DNA of 64,000 nt from Candidatus Peribacteria bacterium (GTDB lineage: Bacteria; Patescibacteriota; Gracilibacteria; Peribacterales; Peribacteraceae): NCBI GenBank assembly GCA_023245765.1, contig JAHFJP010000001.1, positions 1-64,000 of the forward strand. The letters are read 5' to 3'. This document shows positions 13,905 through 22,489 of this stretch, one piece after another (the stretch's first letter is position 1; every line of letters begins with the position of its first letter). The notes beneath the pieces were generated by a model. The model saw nothing but the letters and a program-made list of their open reading frames with translations. It had not been told where the DNA came from and ran no database searches. The translations under genes were made by a program, and so were the position numbers.

Positions 13905-15893
13905 TCACGCCGCTGATTCCACGCGGTTCTTCCGGAACACCTTCTTGACAGCATTTTTCACACCCTTGAATGAGTCGAGGATCTTCTGGACCGGTCCTCG
14001 TATGGAGGCTTTATCCTGGCGTCGTAGCAGTTCGTCGCCGGTTTCGTGCGCCGCTGTTCCCATCATCAGATACCCCTGTTCGCCGTGTTTTCCCTTGGAG
14101 TTCCCGGTCAAGTTTGCCGATCCCCCGAGAGTGATTTGCTTTGGCCATCCCATGTCGGAGACGATGCACTTGGAGTGGAGCGTGTGTTTGGCTTTATAGA
14201 CGCGAATCATCGGTGACAACTTCTTGAAGATTGCATCGTCCATGTTGTTCTCTCCTTTCAAATTTTTCCAATGTTCGTGCTTTCTTTTTCCATCAAGAAA
14301 ATGTTCGTACTCTTTCAAAAATGCCTTCGTTTGTCTGTAGGTGAATCCAAATTCATTCTCCAATGTTGCGCGGTTTTTCTCCTTCATTTTTTCGTTGAAC
14401 TCATCGATTTTCCGGAAACTGTCTTCTTCCATTTCCGCGAATTCCGCCCCTTCGGGAGTACCATGCAGTATGTAAATACGTAGCCCGCTTTTCGCCTTGT
14501 CGATCAACAGATTCGTCAGCTCTTCGTCGTGGATAAAGGCATGTTCGATATGCAGGGTATGCTTTGCGCCGCGGATAATCTCCTTCATGGCATACGTGAT
14601 CTGCTTTTTTTCCGGTTCCTCGCCGCTGTCATTGCTGTTACTGAGCACCTGGAAGACATCGCTGGACGTGCGTTTGGGAAGGAGAACAGGATCGGTGGAT
14701 TTGCGCGGTGCTGCGAGCAGATCGTCGGTTTCGGCATCGTCACCCTGCAGAAGCACTTCGTGGGAATAATCGTGATACATGTCCGGACCACCCGACCATC
14801 GCTCCCGAGGATCCTTTTTTTGCGGATCGCAATTCCCCGAATATCGAATGCCGATGTTTCTGCCCCCCAAAAACTTTCGCACGGTTTTCTTGCCACTTGC
14901 ATCAGTGCTGGTGAACCGGATGATCTTGGAGTGATCCATGTTTTCAATGCCGCGCTGCACGATCTTGAGAGACGACCCCAATGTGGTCTGCAATGTCTGT
15001 AATGGGTCGTTCATGGACAACAGATATTTGTCATCGAATGCCTTTCTCAAACGGGCATCAAACGCCTGTATTTCTTCGGGCGGCAGCTGCTCAATGACTT
15101 TTGAATTTCCCCGTACCATACCCAGCAGCCGGTGCCATCGCCGCCAATTGACGGAACCGAGAAAGGCGAGTGCTGCACTGAACATCGTTTTGCACTTCTC
15201 CCACCAGCGCATCTTTTTTTTGCTTCCAAACAGCAGACAACCGGCCAGATCCACCGTCACGTGCACCTGTACGCCTCTCGTGTGCGCCTCCACCAGCTGC
15301 TCAGCCAGATAGTTACCGGTTGCATCGTCATTCCATTCGAAAATATGGATGTCGATGCTGTCCCCGCTCTTTGCCTTTCGTATCCGTTCATCGAGCACGC
15401 GAAAATACTCGTCGCCACTGAAGTGCGGAGTGACAATGCTCGACGTACTGGCATTGGCACCCGTCCGTGCCACGATGCGTTCGATCGTGTTAAGCCGGAT
15501 CAATCCGTACAACGGGGGGTTCTTCTGCTTCAGGACCGGCCAGAGATCCTCCCGAGCGACCTTCAGGACAGCGGATACCGGAACGTCGCTCCATACTCCG
15601 TTCTCATCCATCCAACTGACACGTTGTTGCGTGAGGAGAGAATCGAGAATTTCCTGTTTTTTCATCGGAGGAGCACCGATCATACCGGTCTCCATCTTTG
15701 TGCTGTCGGCGGCGTTTCGAATTTGTCCCCGTCGTTGGACGTTCCTGTTCATACGGGAATCAACAGGTGCACGGTGAAAGAGCTGATCGATGCGAGAACG
15801 ATTCTGCCGAACATGCGTGTTGATCGTGCGTACGGCAATCTGCTTTTCGGCAGATTGTAAGCCCTCCATATCTTCTGTTTGTATTTCAGCCAT
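13905..15893 (-). CDS. phospholipase D-like (HKD) protein
   Basis: A 662-residue protein of the PLD superfamily. The second HKD motif is intact: HSKCIVSD followed by GGSANLTGNS near residues 570-600. The first reads HSKIIRFTSTD followed by FLGGRNIGIRYSG near 330-355, where the Asp is displaced, so catalysis by the first half may be altered. IDIHIFEWNDDATGNYLAEQL matches the usual pre-HKD strand. The first 110 residues are unique. No signal peptide or membrane helix is clear. It could be a phospholipase, nuclease or phosphatidyltransferase; the protein is longer than typical cardiolipin synthases and lacks their N-terminal helices. Confidence 0.82.
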   Translation of the reverse strand: MAEIQTEDMEGLQSAEKQIAVRTINTHVRQNRSRIDQLFHRAPVDSRMNRNVQRRGQIRNAADSTKMETGMIGAPPMKKQEILDSLLTQQRVSWMDENGVWSDVPVSAVLKVAREDLWPVLKQKNPPLYGLIRLNTIERIVARTGANASTSSIVTPHFSGDEYFRVLDERIRKAKSGDSIDIHIFEWNDDATGNYLAEQLVEAHTRGVQVHVTVDLAGCLLFGSKKKMRWWEKCKTMFSAALAFLGSVNWRRWHRLLGMVRGNSKVIEQLPPEEIQAFDARLRKAFDDKYLLSMNDPLQTLQTTLGSSLKIVQRGIENMDHSKIIRFTSTDASGKKTVRKFLGGRNIGIRYSGNCDPQKKDPRERWSGGPDMYHDYSHEVLLQGDDAETDDLLAAPRKSTDPVLLPKRTSSDVFQVLSNSNDSGEEPEKKQITYAMKEIIRGAKHTLHIEHAFIHDEELTNLLIDKAKSGLRIYILHGTPEGAEFAEMEEDSFRKIDEFNEKMKEKNRATLENEFGFTYRQTKAFLKEYEHFLDGKRKHEHWKNLKGENNMDDAIFKKLSPMIRVYKAKHTLHSKCIVSDMGWPKQITLGGSANLTGNSKGKHGEQGYLMMGTAAHETGDELLRRQDKASIRGPVQKILDSFKGVKNAVKKVFRKNRVESAA

Positions 15894-15968
15894 TTCCCCC
15901 CATTATACCAGATTTTTGCATTCTTGGGCAGATCGGCTTTGAGGCACTACGGCAGTGACGTTGCACAA

Positions 15969-15997
15969 AAAAACGGAGAGCAATGCTCTCCGTTTTT
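15969..15997 (-). terminator. strong hairpin terminator
   Basis: Arms AAAAACGGAGAGC (15969-15981) and GCTCTCCGTTTTT (15985-15997) are perfect complements with a three-base loop and A/T tracts on both sides. It follows the stop at 16018 on the minus strand and could also work on the plus strand. Confidence 0.85.
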
Positions 15998-16017
15998 GAA
16001 TCGTCTCTGAAAGCCTC

Positions 16018-16620
16018 TCAGTGCGAGGACGTCGATGCGCTTGCGGAGGACGCACTCGATGTCGACGACGTCGATGCCGCGGAACTCGAGGATGTTGCCG
16101 AACTCATCGACGCGCTCTTGGCGGAGGCGGACGCGCTTGCAGCGGCAGCCGATGCAGATGCAGCGGCAGCCGACTTGCTGCTCTGCATCCACATGTACAT
16201 GTTCTGGCGGTCGCGCTCCTTGTCCTTGATTTCCCGTATGCGGTAATGCTTCATCTTCTCCATCATATTCGTCTCGACCTTCATCATTTTGTTCTCCATT
16301 TTTTCCATTTTGTTCTCCATTTTTGCTTCGAGCTTCTCGCCTTTCATTGCGCTTTTGATGCGATCCAGGGCGGCTTTGAATCCTCCCGAAGCGCAGCGGC
16401 TGCGTGCCGGACCGCGCAGATCCTCACAGCTCGTGCCTCCCATCTTGGGAAGCGAAAACGTCCACTTTGAGCTCGTGGAAGATGAGGACATCATGGAACT
16501 GGAGGACGAGGACATCACGGAAGAACTGGAGGAGGTCGACGATGAGCTGTCGGCCAGTGCGGTGCCAGCCAGGCTGAATGCCAGCGACCCGGCGACCAGG
16601 ACATTGACGAATTTCTTCAT
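16018..16620 (-). CDS. exported Ser/Ala-rich low-complexity protein with Met-rich coiled coil
   Basis: A 200-residue protein with an N-terminal signal peptide ending near AGTALADSS. Residues 24-50 are almost pure Ser, residues 95-125 form a Met/Glu/Lys repeat (MENKMEKMENKMMKVE), and residues 150-200 are Ser/Ala only. A middle part with two Cys (GGTSCEDLRGPARSRCASGG) is the only globular-looking region. Probably a cell-surface or envelope protein; the Met-rich repeat could bind metal or form a coiled coil, but this is inference. A strong terminator follows. Confidence 0.72.
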   Translation of the reverse strand: MKKFVNVLVAGSLAFSLAGTALADSSSSTSSSSSVMSSSSSSMMSSSSTSSKWTFSLPKMGGTSCEDLRGPARSRCASGGFKAALDRIKSAMKGEKLEAKMENKMEKMENKMMKVETNMMEKMKHYRIREIKDKERDRQNMYMWMQSSKSAAAASASAAAASASASAKSASMSSATSSSSAASTSSTSSASSASASTSSH

Positions 16621-16687
16621 AAAAATTTGCTAAAGAAATAAAGGACGCGGGCATGCTACAAAGTCTTGGGTGGAAGAGGAATTGCCA

Positions 16688-16786
16688 AAAGTCAGCTTTT
16701 TAGCTTGTTAGCTAATTAGCTTTTTAGCTTTCTCCCCAAAAGTGTATGAAAAGCTAACCAGCTAAAAAGCTAAACAGCTAATACGC
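16688..16786. repeat. inverted array of degenerate 8-base units (locus 2)
   Basis: The left arm repeats AGCTTTTT, AGCTTGTT, AGCTAATT, AGCTTTTT; the right arm repeats AGCTAACC, AGCTAAAA, AGCTAAAC, AGCTAATA. The arms are inverted with respect to each other around a 17-base spacer. It lies between prs and the Ser-rich protein gene. Confidence 0.8.
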
Positions 16787-16793
16787 TCGCGAA

Positions 16794-17720
<927 letters not shown>

Positions 17721-17728
17721 GTGTACGC

Positions 17729-17738
17729 TACTATTCTA
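17729..17738. promoter_or_regulatory. overlapping divergent -10 boxes (prs and PRC-barrel gene)
   Basis: TACTAT (17729-17734, plus) lies eight bases before ATG 17743, and TAGAAT (17733-17738, minus) lies 12 bases before the prs ATG at 17720. The two boxes share two bases, so simultaneous use seems impossible. Confidence 0.5.
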
Positions 17739-17742
17739 CCAT

Positions 17743-18273
17743 ATGCGCGCGCGCTTTTCGAGGTCACGGGGCCTCCCCGTTCTCGACGAGGAAACAGGGG
17801 AGACCATCGGCACGATCAGCGGGATGGTCCTCAACCCCGACACCGGAGTCGTGGAAGGATTCTTTGTGCGTGCCGCGGGCTTCTTCCATCGCGAGAATCT
17901 CTTTCTCCACAGTCTCGATATTCTCCACTGGGGGCTGCGGCTTACTGTGCGGCACCAGGATGTTCTCTCGCCGATGGAGGACCTCGTGCGACTGCAGTCG
18001 CTCATCGCATCACAGCGCCCCATCCTTGGTCAGCGCATGGTCACCGAGAGCGGCAGAGTGCTTGGCCGCTGCAGTGACGTCCAGTTCTCCACCCGGGATT
18101 TCCGGCTTGAGTGGCTCTTTCCACGACGATTCTTCCGGTTGGGAATCCCCGTTCCCGCGTCGCAAATTCTCGAGGTGCGGCGGGAGGCGATTGTGTCGCG
18201 AGACACCGTTCTTCCGTCCAAAGAAAAACAAGAGAATGTTTCTCTTCTCCCGCAGATGCCGGAGGCCGTTTAA
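17743..18273 (+). CDS. PRC-barrel domain protein
   Basis: A 176-residue protein with two tandem PRC-barrel-like beta domains. The first has GLPVLDEETGETIGTISGMVLNPDTGVVEGFFV (about residues 8-40), the second GQRMVTESGRVLGRCSDVQFSTRDFRLEWLF (about 90-120). PRC-barrels occur in RimM and in photosynthetic or envelope proteins and usually bind RNA or protein partners. No membrane segment is seen. The start follows a TACTAT box. It converges on a VirB2-like gene across a repeat and a terminator. Confidence 0.78.
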   Translation: MRARFSRSRGLPVLDEETGETIGTISGMVLNPDTGVVEGFFVRAAGFFHRENLFLHSLDILHWGLRLTVRHQDVLSPMEDLVRLQSLIASQRPILGQRMVTESGRVLGRCSDVQFSTRDFRLEWLFPRRFFRLGIPVPASQILEVRREAIVSRDTVLPSKEKQENVSLLPQMPEAV

Positions 18274-18290
18274 AAAAGATTTCCTTATCT

Positions 18291-18330
18291 CCCTCTCCCT
18301 TCGCAAAGGGAGAGGGCGGGGTGAGGGTTT
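18291..18330. repeat. dispersed CCCTCTCCC palindromic repeat, copy 1
   Basis: CCCTCTCCCTT (18291-18301) and AAGGGAGAGGG (18306-18316) form a perfect hairpin, followed by CGGGGTGAGGGTTTT. In reverse complement it shares AAAACCCTCACCC, the TGCG loop and GGGAGAGGGAG with the copy at 27425-27500. Confidence 0.7.
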
Positions 18331-18342
18331 TTGAGCTCTACA

Positions 18343-18369
18343 AAAACCCCCGCGATGAGCAGGGGTTTT
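18343..18369. terminator. bidirectional terminator between convergent genes
   Basis: AAAACCCC (18343-18350) pairs with GGGGTTTT (18362-18369), giving T tracts in both directions. It serves the PRC-barrel gene (ends 18273) and the VirB2-like gene (ends 18393). Confidence 0.7.
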
Positions 18370-18392
18370 GAACTCTACAGAATCCGTCGCGA

Positions 18393-18776
18393 TCAGCACC
18401 CGCTACCACCCACACAGTTGCCGACGGTGTCGGTGAAGAATCCGACGATCACGCGGGCGAAGAGGATGACGAGGAGACCGATGATCACGAAGAGAATCGT
18501 CTTCTTCGCTTTGTCCTTCTGTTCGTCACCACCCTGCGAGACGATCAGACGGATACCGGCGATGACGATAAAGACCACCGCGGCCAGCGCGAGAAAGTCG
18601 AGGACGAACGTGAGAGCATTGAGGATGATCTGGCGGACACCCTGCTTGTCGACAGCCGAGGGCGTGCCCGGAATCGCGGGAATTTGCCCGCCGAACTGGG
18701 CAAAAGCGGATGCGGGGGCAATGATGCCCGTCGCAAGGAGCCACGTGCGGCAGGAGACTTTCTGGAAAAGGGACAT
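18393..18776 (-). CDS. TrbC/VirB2-like pilin-type membrane protein
   Basis: A 127-residue protein with a signal peptide (cleavage likely after ASAFAQ near residue 27), then two membrane helices (about 55-80 and 92-113) separated by a short charged loop GGDEQKDKAKK. This is the size and topology of VirB2/TrbC pilins and of the 'pilin' family common in Patescibacteria. The last residues VGNCVGGSGC contain two Cys. The long open frame upstream on this strand (to 20687) is a shadow of truB and other genes. A VirB6-like protein is encoded at 58236-60149. Assembly as a pilus is inference. Confidence 0.78.
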   Translation of the reverse strand: MSLFQKVSCRTWLLATGIIAPASAFAQFGGQIPAIPGTPSAVDKQGVRQIILNALTFVLDFLALAAVVFIVIAGIRLIVSQGGDEQKDKAKKTILFVIIGLLVILFARVIVGFFTDTVGNCVGGSGC

Positions 18777-18889
18777 AGGGAAAAGTGGGGAATTACCGCA
18801 ATATGTACTCCAGAGCTCCGCTCTCCGCAAGCGTAGGCACACATACAGAAGTGAATGAACTTGACTGGTTGTCAGTTTACTCTTTTTAT

Positions 18890-19450
18890 TTACTGATTGT
18901 GCAGTACACCTGTCGTGATGAGCACGGCGGCAGGCAGCGTAAACCACAGATCGAGATTCTGGATCATCAGACTCATGAGCATGCTTTGCTTCAGGATCGC
19001 GTCGAGCCCGGGTGTGGCGGTGACGTGCATATCGAGCAGCGACGTGCCGGCGATAAAGCTCAGCAGGGTCGCGAGCAGCAGGCCCGCCGTTGCAAACCCG
19101 CACAGCCCGGTCATGAGGACGTTCATCACCGTGCCGCCGTCTTTGGCGTACTGTACATGCAGGCCGCCGCGAACGGTCAGAAAGACGACGACCGTGATGA
19201 AGAGCGTTAATTTGATGATCGACATCACCGACGAGTCGAGCGGGATGCCGACCGAGCTGAGCATCGATTGTGTTTCGGCAAATCCGATGATGCGCTGCCC
19301 AAAATTGCCGATTCCCTGAATGGCGACGATCGCGATGTAGCTGCTGAGGATGATCTTCACCGATTCCTTCTTTCCGATGATGAAACTGTAGGTGACGACG
19401 AGAGCGAAGAAGACGATGATGAAGAGGTCCCAGGACAGCGTGAGGTTCAT
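18890..19450 (-). CDS. four-helix hypothetical membrane protein
   Basis: A 186-residue protein with hydrophobic segments at about residues 7-28, 33-50, 75-95 and 110-135, plus a C-terminal segment near 165-182. It resembles the CvpA-like/colicin-V-type layout in outline only; no family is recognised. It starts at the ATG seven bases after a minus-strand TATACT box. It lies 113 bases upstream of the VirB2-like gene on the same strand and could contribute to the same envelope structure (inference). Confidence 0.68.
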   Translation of the reverse strand: MNLTLSWDLFIIVFFALVVTYSFIIGKKESVKIILSSYIAIVAIQGIGNFGQRIIGFAETQSMLSSVGIPLDSSVMSIIKLTLFITVVVFLTVRGGLHVQYAKDGGTVMNVLMTGLCGFATAGLLLATLLSFIAGTSLLDMHVTATPGLDAILKQSMLMSLMIQNLDLWFTLPAAVLITTGVLHNQ

Positions 19451-19457
19451 GGAGACG

Positions 19458-19463
19458 AGTATA
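19458..19463 (-). promoter_or_regulatory. -10 element (TATACT) of the 18890-19450 gene
   Basis: Minus-strand TATACT, seven bases before the ATG at 19450. Confidence 0.6.
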
Positions 19464-19465
19464 CG

Positions 19466-19544
19466 GCAACCTAGGCAACCGACGAAACCGACGTAACCGA
19501 GGATCCTCGGTTTCTTTGGTTGCTTCGGTTTCCTCGGTTACTCT
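19466..19544. repeat. inverted array of degenerate 9-base units (locus 3), with truB -10
   Basis: The left arm repeats AACCTAGGC, AACCGACGA, AACCGACGT, AACCGAGG; the right arm repeats TCGGTTTCT, TTGGTTGCT, TCGGTTTCC, TCGGTTACT. The arms meet at GGATCC. The last unit supplies TACTCT (19539-19544), a -10 box six bases before the truB ATG. Confidence 0.8.
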
Positions 19545-19550
19545 GCACCC

Positions 19551-20405
19551 ATGCGGCATGGATTCCTGTTGATCGATAAACCTCTCGGCCCCACCTCGCA
19601 CGACGCCGTCGCGATCGTGCGGCGGTCGTTGCCCGAGCGCTCCGTGGGTCACCTCGGTACGCTCGATCCGGCCGCCACGGGACTCCTGGTCCTCGCGGTT
19701 GGGAAGAAGGCGCTCAAAGTTGTCCAACTCTTTACCGACCTCACCAAGGAGTACGAAGCCGACGTGAAGTTTGGGCAGATCAGCACCACCTACGATCGCG
19801 AGGGCATGCTCCAGCAGTACGATATCGGTATGGGGTGGACGCCGCCAGAGCAGGGCATGCTCCAGCGCATCATCAAGGATCGCTTCACCGGCAAAATCTC
19901 CCAGGTGCCTCCCTCCTACTCTGCCGTCAGCATTGGTGGAGAACGTGCCTACCGCAAAGCGCGCCAGGGCCGCCCGGTCGATCTGCCCGCGCGTGAGGTC
20001 GAAATCGAGAAGTGCGAGATCCTCTCGTACGACTATCCGAACCTGCGCCTGCGCGTCGCCTGCGGCTCGGGGACCTACATCCGTTCCCTCGCGCATGATC
20101 TGGGGCAGGTGCTCAAGTGCGGCGCGTACCTCAGTGGTCTCAAGCGAACGAAGGTGGGGGAGTGGTCCGTGGCGAACGCGAAGGCGCCGGATGCGATCAA
20201 ATGGACGGATGTGATTCCTCTCAAAGAAGTCCTCAAAAATTTTCCTCGTCGCGAACTCACCGAAAGCGACATGGAAGAACTGCGCTATGGGAGGAATATC
20301 GAAGCGGAAGTCGAGCCCGATACCATCGCCTGGTACGACGACCTGCCCGTGGCGATCCTCATTCCCGCGCCCGACGGGACAGCGCATGCGAGGAAGGTGT
20401 TCTAA
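19551..20405 (+). CDS. truB: tRNA pseudouridine-55 synthase TruB
   Basis: A 284-residue enzyme that makes pseudouridine 55 in the T loop of tRNAs. The catalytic Asp lies in GHLGTLDPAATGLL (about residues 33-46). Further family motifs are YEADVKFGQIS, QVPPSYSAVSIGGERAY, and GTYIRSLAHDLG near 180. The length is normal, with a short C-terminal part. The start is the ATG after a TACTCT box that belongs to an inverted repeat array. Confidence 0.95.
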   Translation: MRHGFLLIDKPLGPTSHDAVAIVRRSLPERSVGHLGTLDPAATGLLVLAVGKKALKVVQLFTDLTKEYEADVKFGQISTTYDREGMLQQYDIGMGWTPPEQGMLQRIIKDRFTGKISQVPPSYSAVSIGGERAYRKARQGRPVDLPAREVEIEKCEILSYDYPNLRLRVACGSGTYIRSLAHDLGQVLKCGAYLSGLKRTKVGEWSVANAKAPDAIKWTDVIPLKEVLKNFPRRELTESDMEELRYGRNIEAEVEPDTIAWYDDLPVAILIPAPDGTAHARKVF

Positions 20406-20409
20406 GGAA

Positions 20410-20437
20410 TTGCATAAAATACAAAAATTGTTATAGT
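20410..20437 (+). promoter_or_regulatory. promoter TTGCAT-16-TATAGT
   Basis: The -35 TTGCAT (20410-20415) and -10 TATAGT (20432-20437) are 16 bases apart. The GTG start at 20445 follows the -10 by seven bases. Confidence 0.6.
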
Positions 20438-20444
20438 TACATTT

Positions 20445-21770
20445 GTGAATCTTGCCGCTCTCCAAGAAGCGTTCGCCACCCACGCACTTCTGCTTCACGA
20501 AGAAGCAAGCAAAGTGGGAATTCCCGTATCCATTGAAGATGCAAAAGTCCTCCTGCTCTTTGCACAGGCCAAAGAAATTTCTCAGAAGATTGCTCTGCTT
20601 CTGAAGATCAACACTCCGGCTCTCGAGGCAATTACGGAGATCGTGACCCATGTGCACAAAAAATTTCTTGAGGGGACTCGATTGCACGAAAGAAAGGAAA
20701 TAGTCTTCCTTTCCGAGGGGTTAGAAACGGTTGGACTGAGAAAAGCTGTTCATGATTTCATTGAACGTCGCTTCAACGATTCTGAGGAAGCACTTGATGA
20801 ATCAGCATTGAATGGAATACCGGGCTTGGAAAAGCACGGCAGAATTCGCGGGGAGGCGGCTGCAATCATGAAGCGTGCACAGAATCTCCGTGCACTCATT
20901 CGTGGATTCGAGAATGCGACAATGTTGTTCACTGCTCTCGCGGGCGAAGCGCCAAGTGGTCCGATAGAATGGGACGTTCGGTCGTATGGTATATGTCTGG
21001 TTGTATCTCGCAATGACGGTCTGAAATTGTGCAAGAGGAGCGGGGCATGGCTGACCGCAGGGCATGCAGGAGATTGCAGCACGAATATTCCTGCACTCGA
21101 TAAGTACCTCTCTCTCGTATACAACGAGGAAGTAATTGGGAAAGAACGCAGTGTCGACGAAAAGCATGGAACTGTGAATCATGAACAGATGCACATGTAT
21201 TTTCACGCAATTGATCTTGATGATGATCTGGAAAATACCAGAGAAGAAACCAGTACCCTCGCGACACTGTTCAATCCGCTTGATGGAGATGTTCGATTGC
21301 TGTGTCAACGCTCTGCGCTTCTTCATGCCAACTTCCATTTGCGTCAGGAAATGATTTGTCAGCTGCTGTATCCCGGAACCGAAGGTCTTGAGAATATCTA
21401 CCAGAAGTATGACCCTCGCTTTCCGTATGTCGCCCTCTGGGATCCTTGGTTTGGAGATAAGGAGATCGATGGACTTGTCGAAGGGGTACATACGGCACTA
21501 GGTGTGCCTGCATTTACGTCCTTGATTCCGCGCTCACAGAAAGAGCTCATCCCGGAATGGTGGTCTTCTCTCAAAAAACGCCTTAAGGATACGATGGAAG
21601 AAGAAGTTACTCCCTACAAACATGCAACTGAAGAGATCACTGCTCTGCTCAAGGAAGGGCGCTCTCTCGGCATCCCTGTCTGGGACTTCGTGGATATCTT
21701 TGTGGGAAACGAATTTCTCCGTATCCCCGAGATGCTTCGAATATTCATCGCATCGAAAAAGGCGGTGTAA
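20445..21770 (+). CDS. hypothetical protein with HEXXH motif (putative zincin)
   Basis: A 441-residue cytoplasmic-looking protein with a GTG start behind a good promoter. Residues 246-250 read HEQMH in the context KHGTVNHEQMHMYFHAIDL, a candidate HEXXH zinc site; Glu residues about 16-20 positions later (NTREETS) could be the third ligand. The N-terminal 240 residues and the C-terminal part are helical and not recognised. It is AT-richer than core genes and sits at the start of an accessory stretch. It ends one base before the next gene. It could equally be a non-enzymatic protein with a chance motif. Confidence 0.68.
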   Translation: MNLAALQEAFATHALLLHEEASKVGIPVSIEDAKVLLLFAQAKEISQKIALLLKINTPALEAITEIVTHVHKKFLEGTRLHERKEIVFLSEGLETVGLRKAVHDFIERRFNDSEEALDESALNGIPGLEKHGRIRGEAAAIMKRAQNLRALIRGFENATMLFTALAGEAPSGPIEWDVRSYGICLVVSRNDGLKLCKRSGAWLTAGHAGDCSTNIPALDKYLSLVYNEEVIGKERSVDEKHGTVNHEQMHMYFHAIDLDDDLENTREETSTLATLFNPLDGDVRLLCQRSALLHANFHLRQEMICQLLYPGTEGLENIYQKYDPRFPYVALWDPWFGDKEIDGLVEGVHTALGVPAFTSLIPRSQKELIPEWWSSLKKRLKDTMEEEVTPYKHATEEITALLKEGRSLGIPVWDFVDIFVGNEFLRIPEMLRIFIASKKAV

Positions 21771-21771
21771 G

Positions 21772-22446
21772 ATGTCTCGCGTGGAATATCGTCGCCTTGT
21801 CATCGTCCTTTCCACCGTCGCCATCAGCATCGTCGGCGTGACCCTGCTGGGACTCGTGCCGCAGTATTCCGACTGGAAGACGGGACTGCTACTCAATCTG
21901 ATCGAGAATACCGTGCTGCTGATCTATGTCCTGCGCACCCGGGATACGTTCATTCTGCATCTGATGCTCTTCGGCCTCTTCGTCGGGCTTGCGGAGCTCA
22001 TCGCCGATGCGTGGCTCGTCGATGCCACGCGCACGCTGGATTACGCATGGGGCGGCGGCCCGATGCTCTGGCGCTCGCCGATCTGGATGCCGCTTGCGTG
22101 GGAGATGGTCTCCGTCCAGTTCGGTTACCTCGGCATGCGGCTGATCGAGTGGCGTCGCGCGCTCGGCGTGTTCCTCATCGGTCTCCTCGGCGCGATCAAC
22201 ATTCCGTACTACGAAGAGATGGCATTGCGCATCCACTGGTGGCGCTACGTCGATACTCGAATGCTCCTCCACACGCCGTACTACATCATCGTCGGCGAGT
22301 TCCTCATTGCGATCTGTTTGGCCCTCACGGCACTGCCGCTGCGACGTCAGAGCATCTCAAAAACGATGCTCATGGGGATCTTGGGAGGGGTGCTGATCTT
22401 CCCGTGTTACGTGGTGGGGTTTTGGGCGACGGAGAAACTGTTTTAA
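21772..22446 (+). CDS. hypothetical polytopic membrane protein
   Basis: This 224-residue protein has about seven hydrophobic segments covering most of its length. Conserved-looking loops are ADAWLVDATRTLDY, GGGPMLWRSPIWMPLAWEM and NIPYYEEMALRIHWW, rich in Trp and charged residues in membrane contexts. I know such proteins as uncharacterised families only. It starts two bases after the preceding stop, so the two genes form an operon. Confidence 0.75.
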   Translation: MSRVEYRRLVIVLSTVAISIVGVTLLGLVPQYSDWKTGLLLNLIENTVLLIYVLRTRDTFILHLMLFGLFVGLAELIADAWLVDATRTLDYAWGGGPMLWRSPIWMPLAWEMVSVQFGYLGMRLIEWRRALGVFLIGLLGAINIPYYEEMALRIHWWRYVDTRMLLHTPYYIIVGEFLIAICLALTALPLRRQSISKTMLMGILGGVLIFPCYVVGFWATEKLF

Positions 22447-22489
22447 TTTTGCATTGCACGGAACGGCGCATGCGTGGAAGGTGTTTTCG

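Noticed and set aside
16688-16786. CRISPR array
   Set aside because: The units are 8 bases without spacers and are inverted in the second arm; no cas genes occur.
18393-20687. A 764-codon minus-strand open frame
   Set aside because: Only the last 127 codons (18393-18776) look like a protein. The rest is antisense to truB and other genes and reads as Arg/His/Asp-rich shadow sequence.
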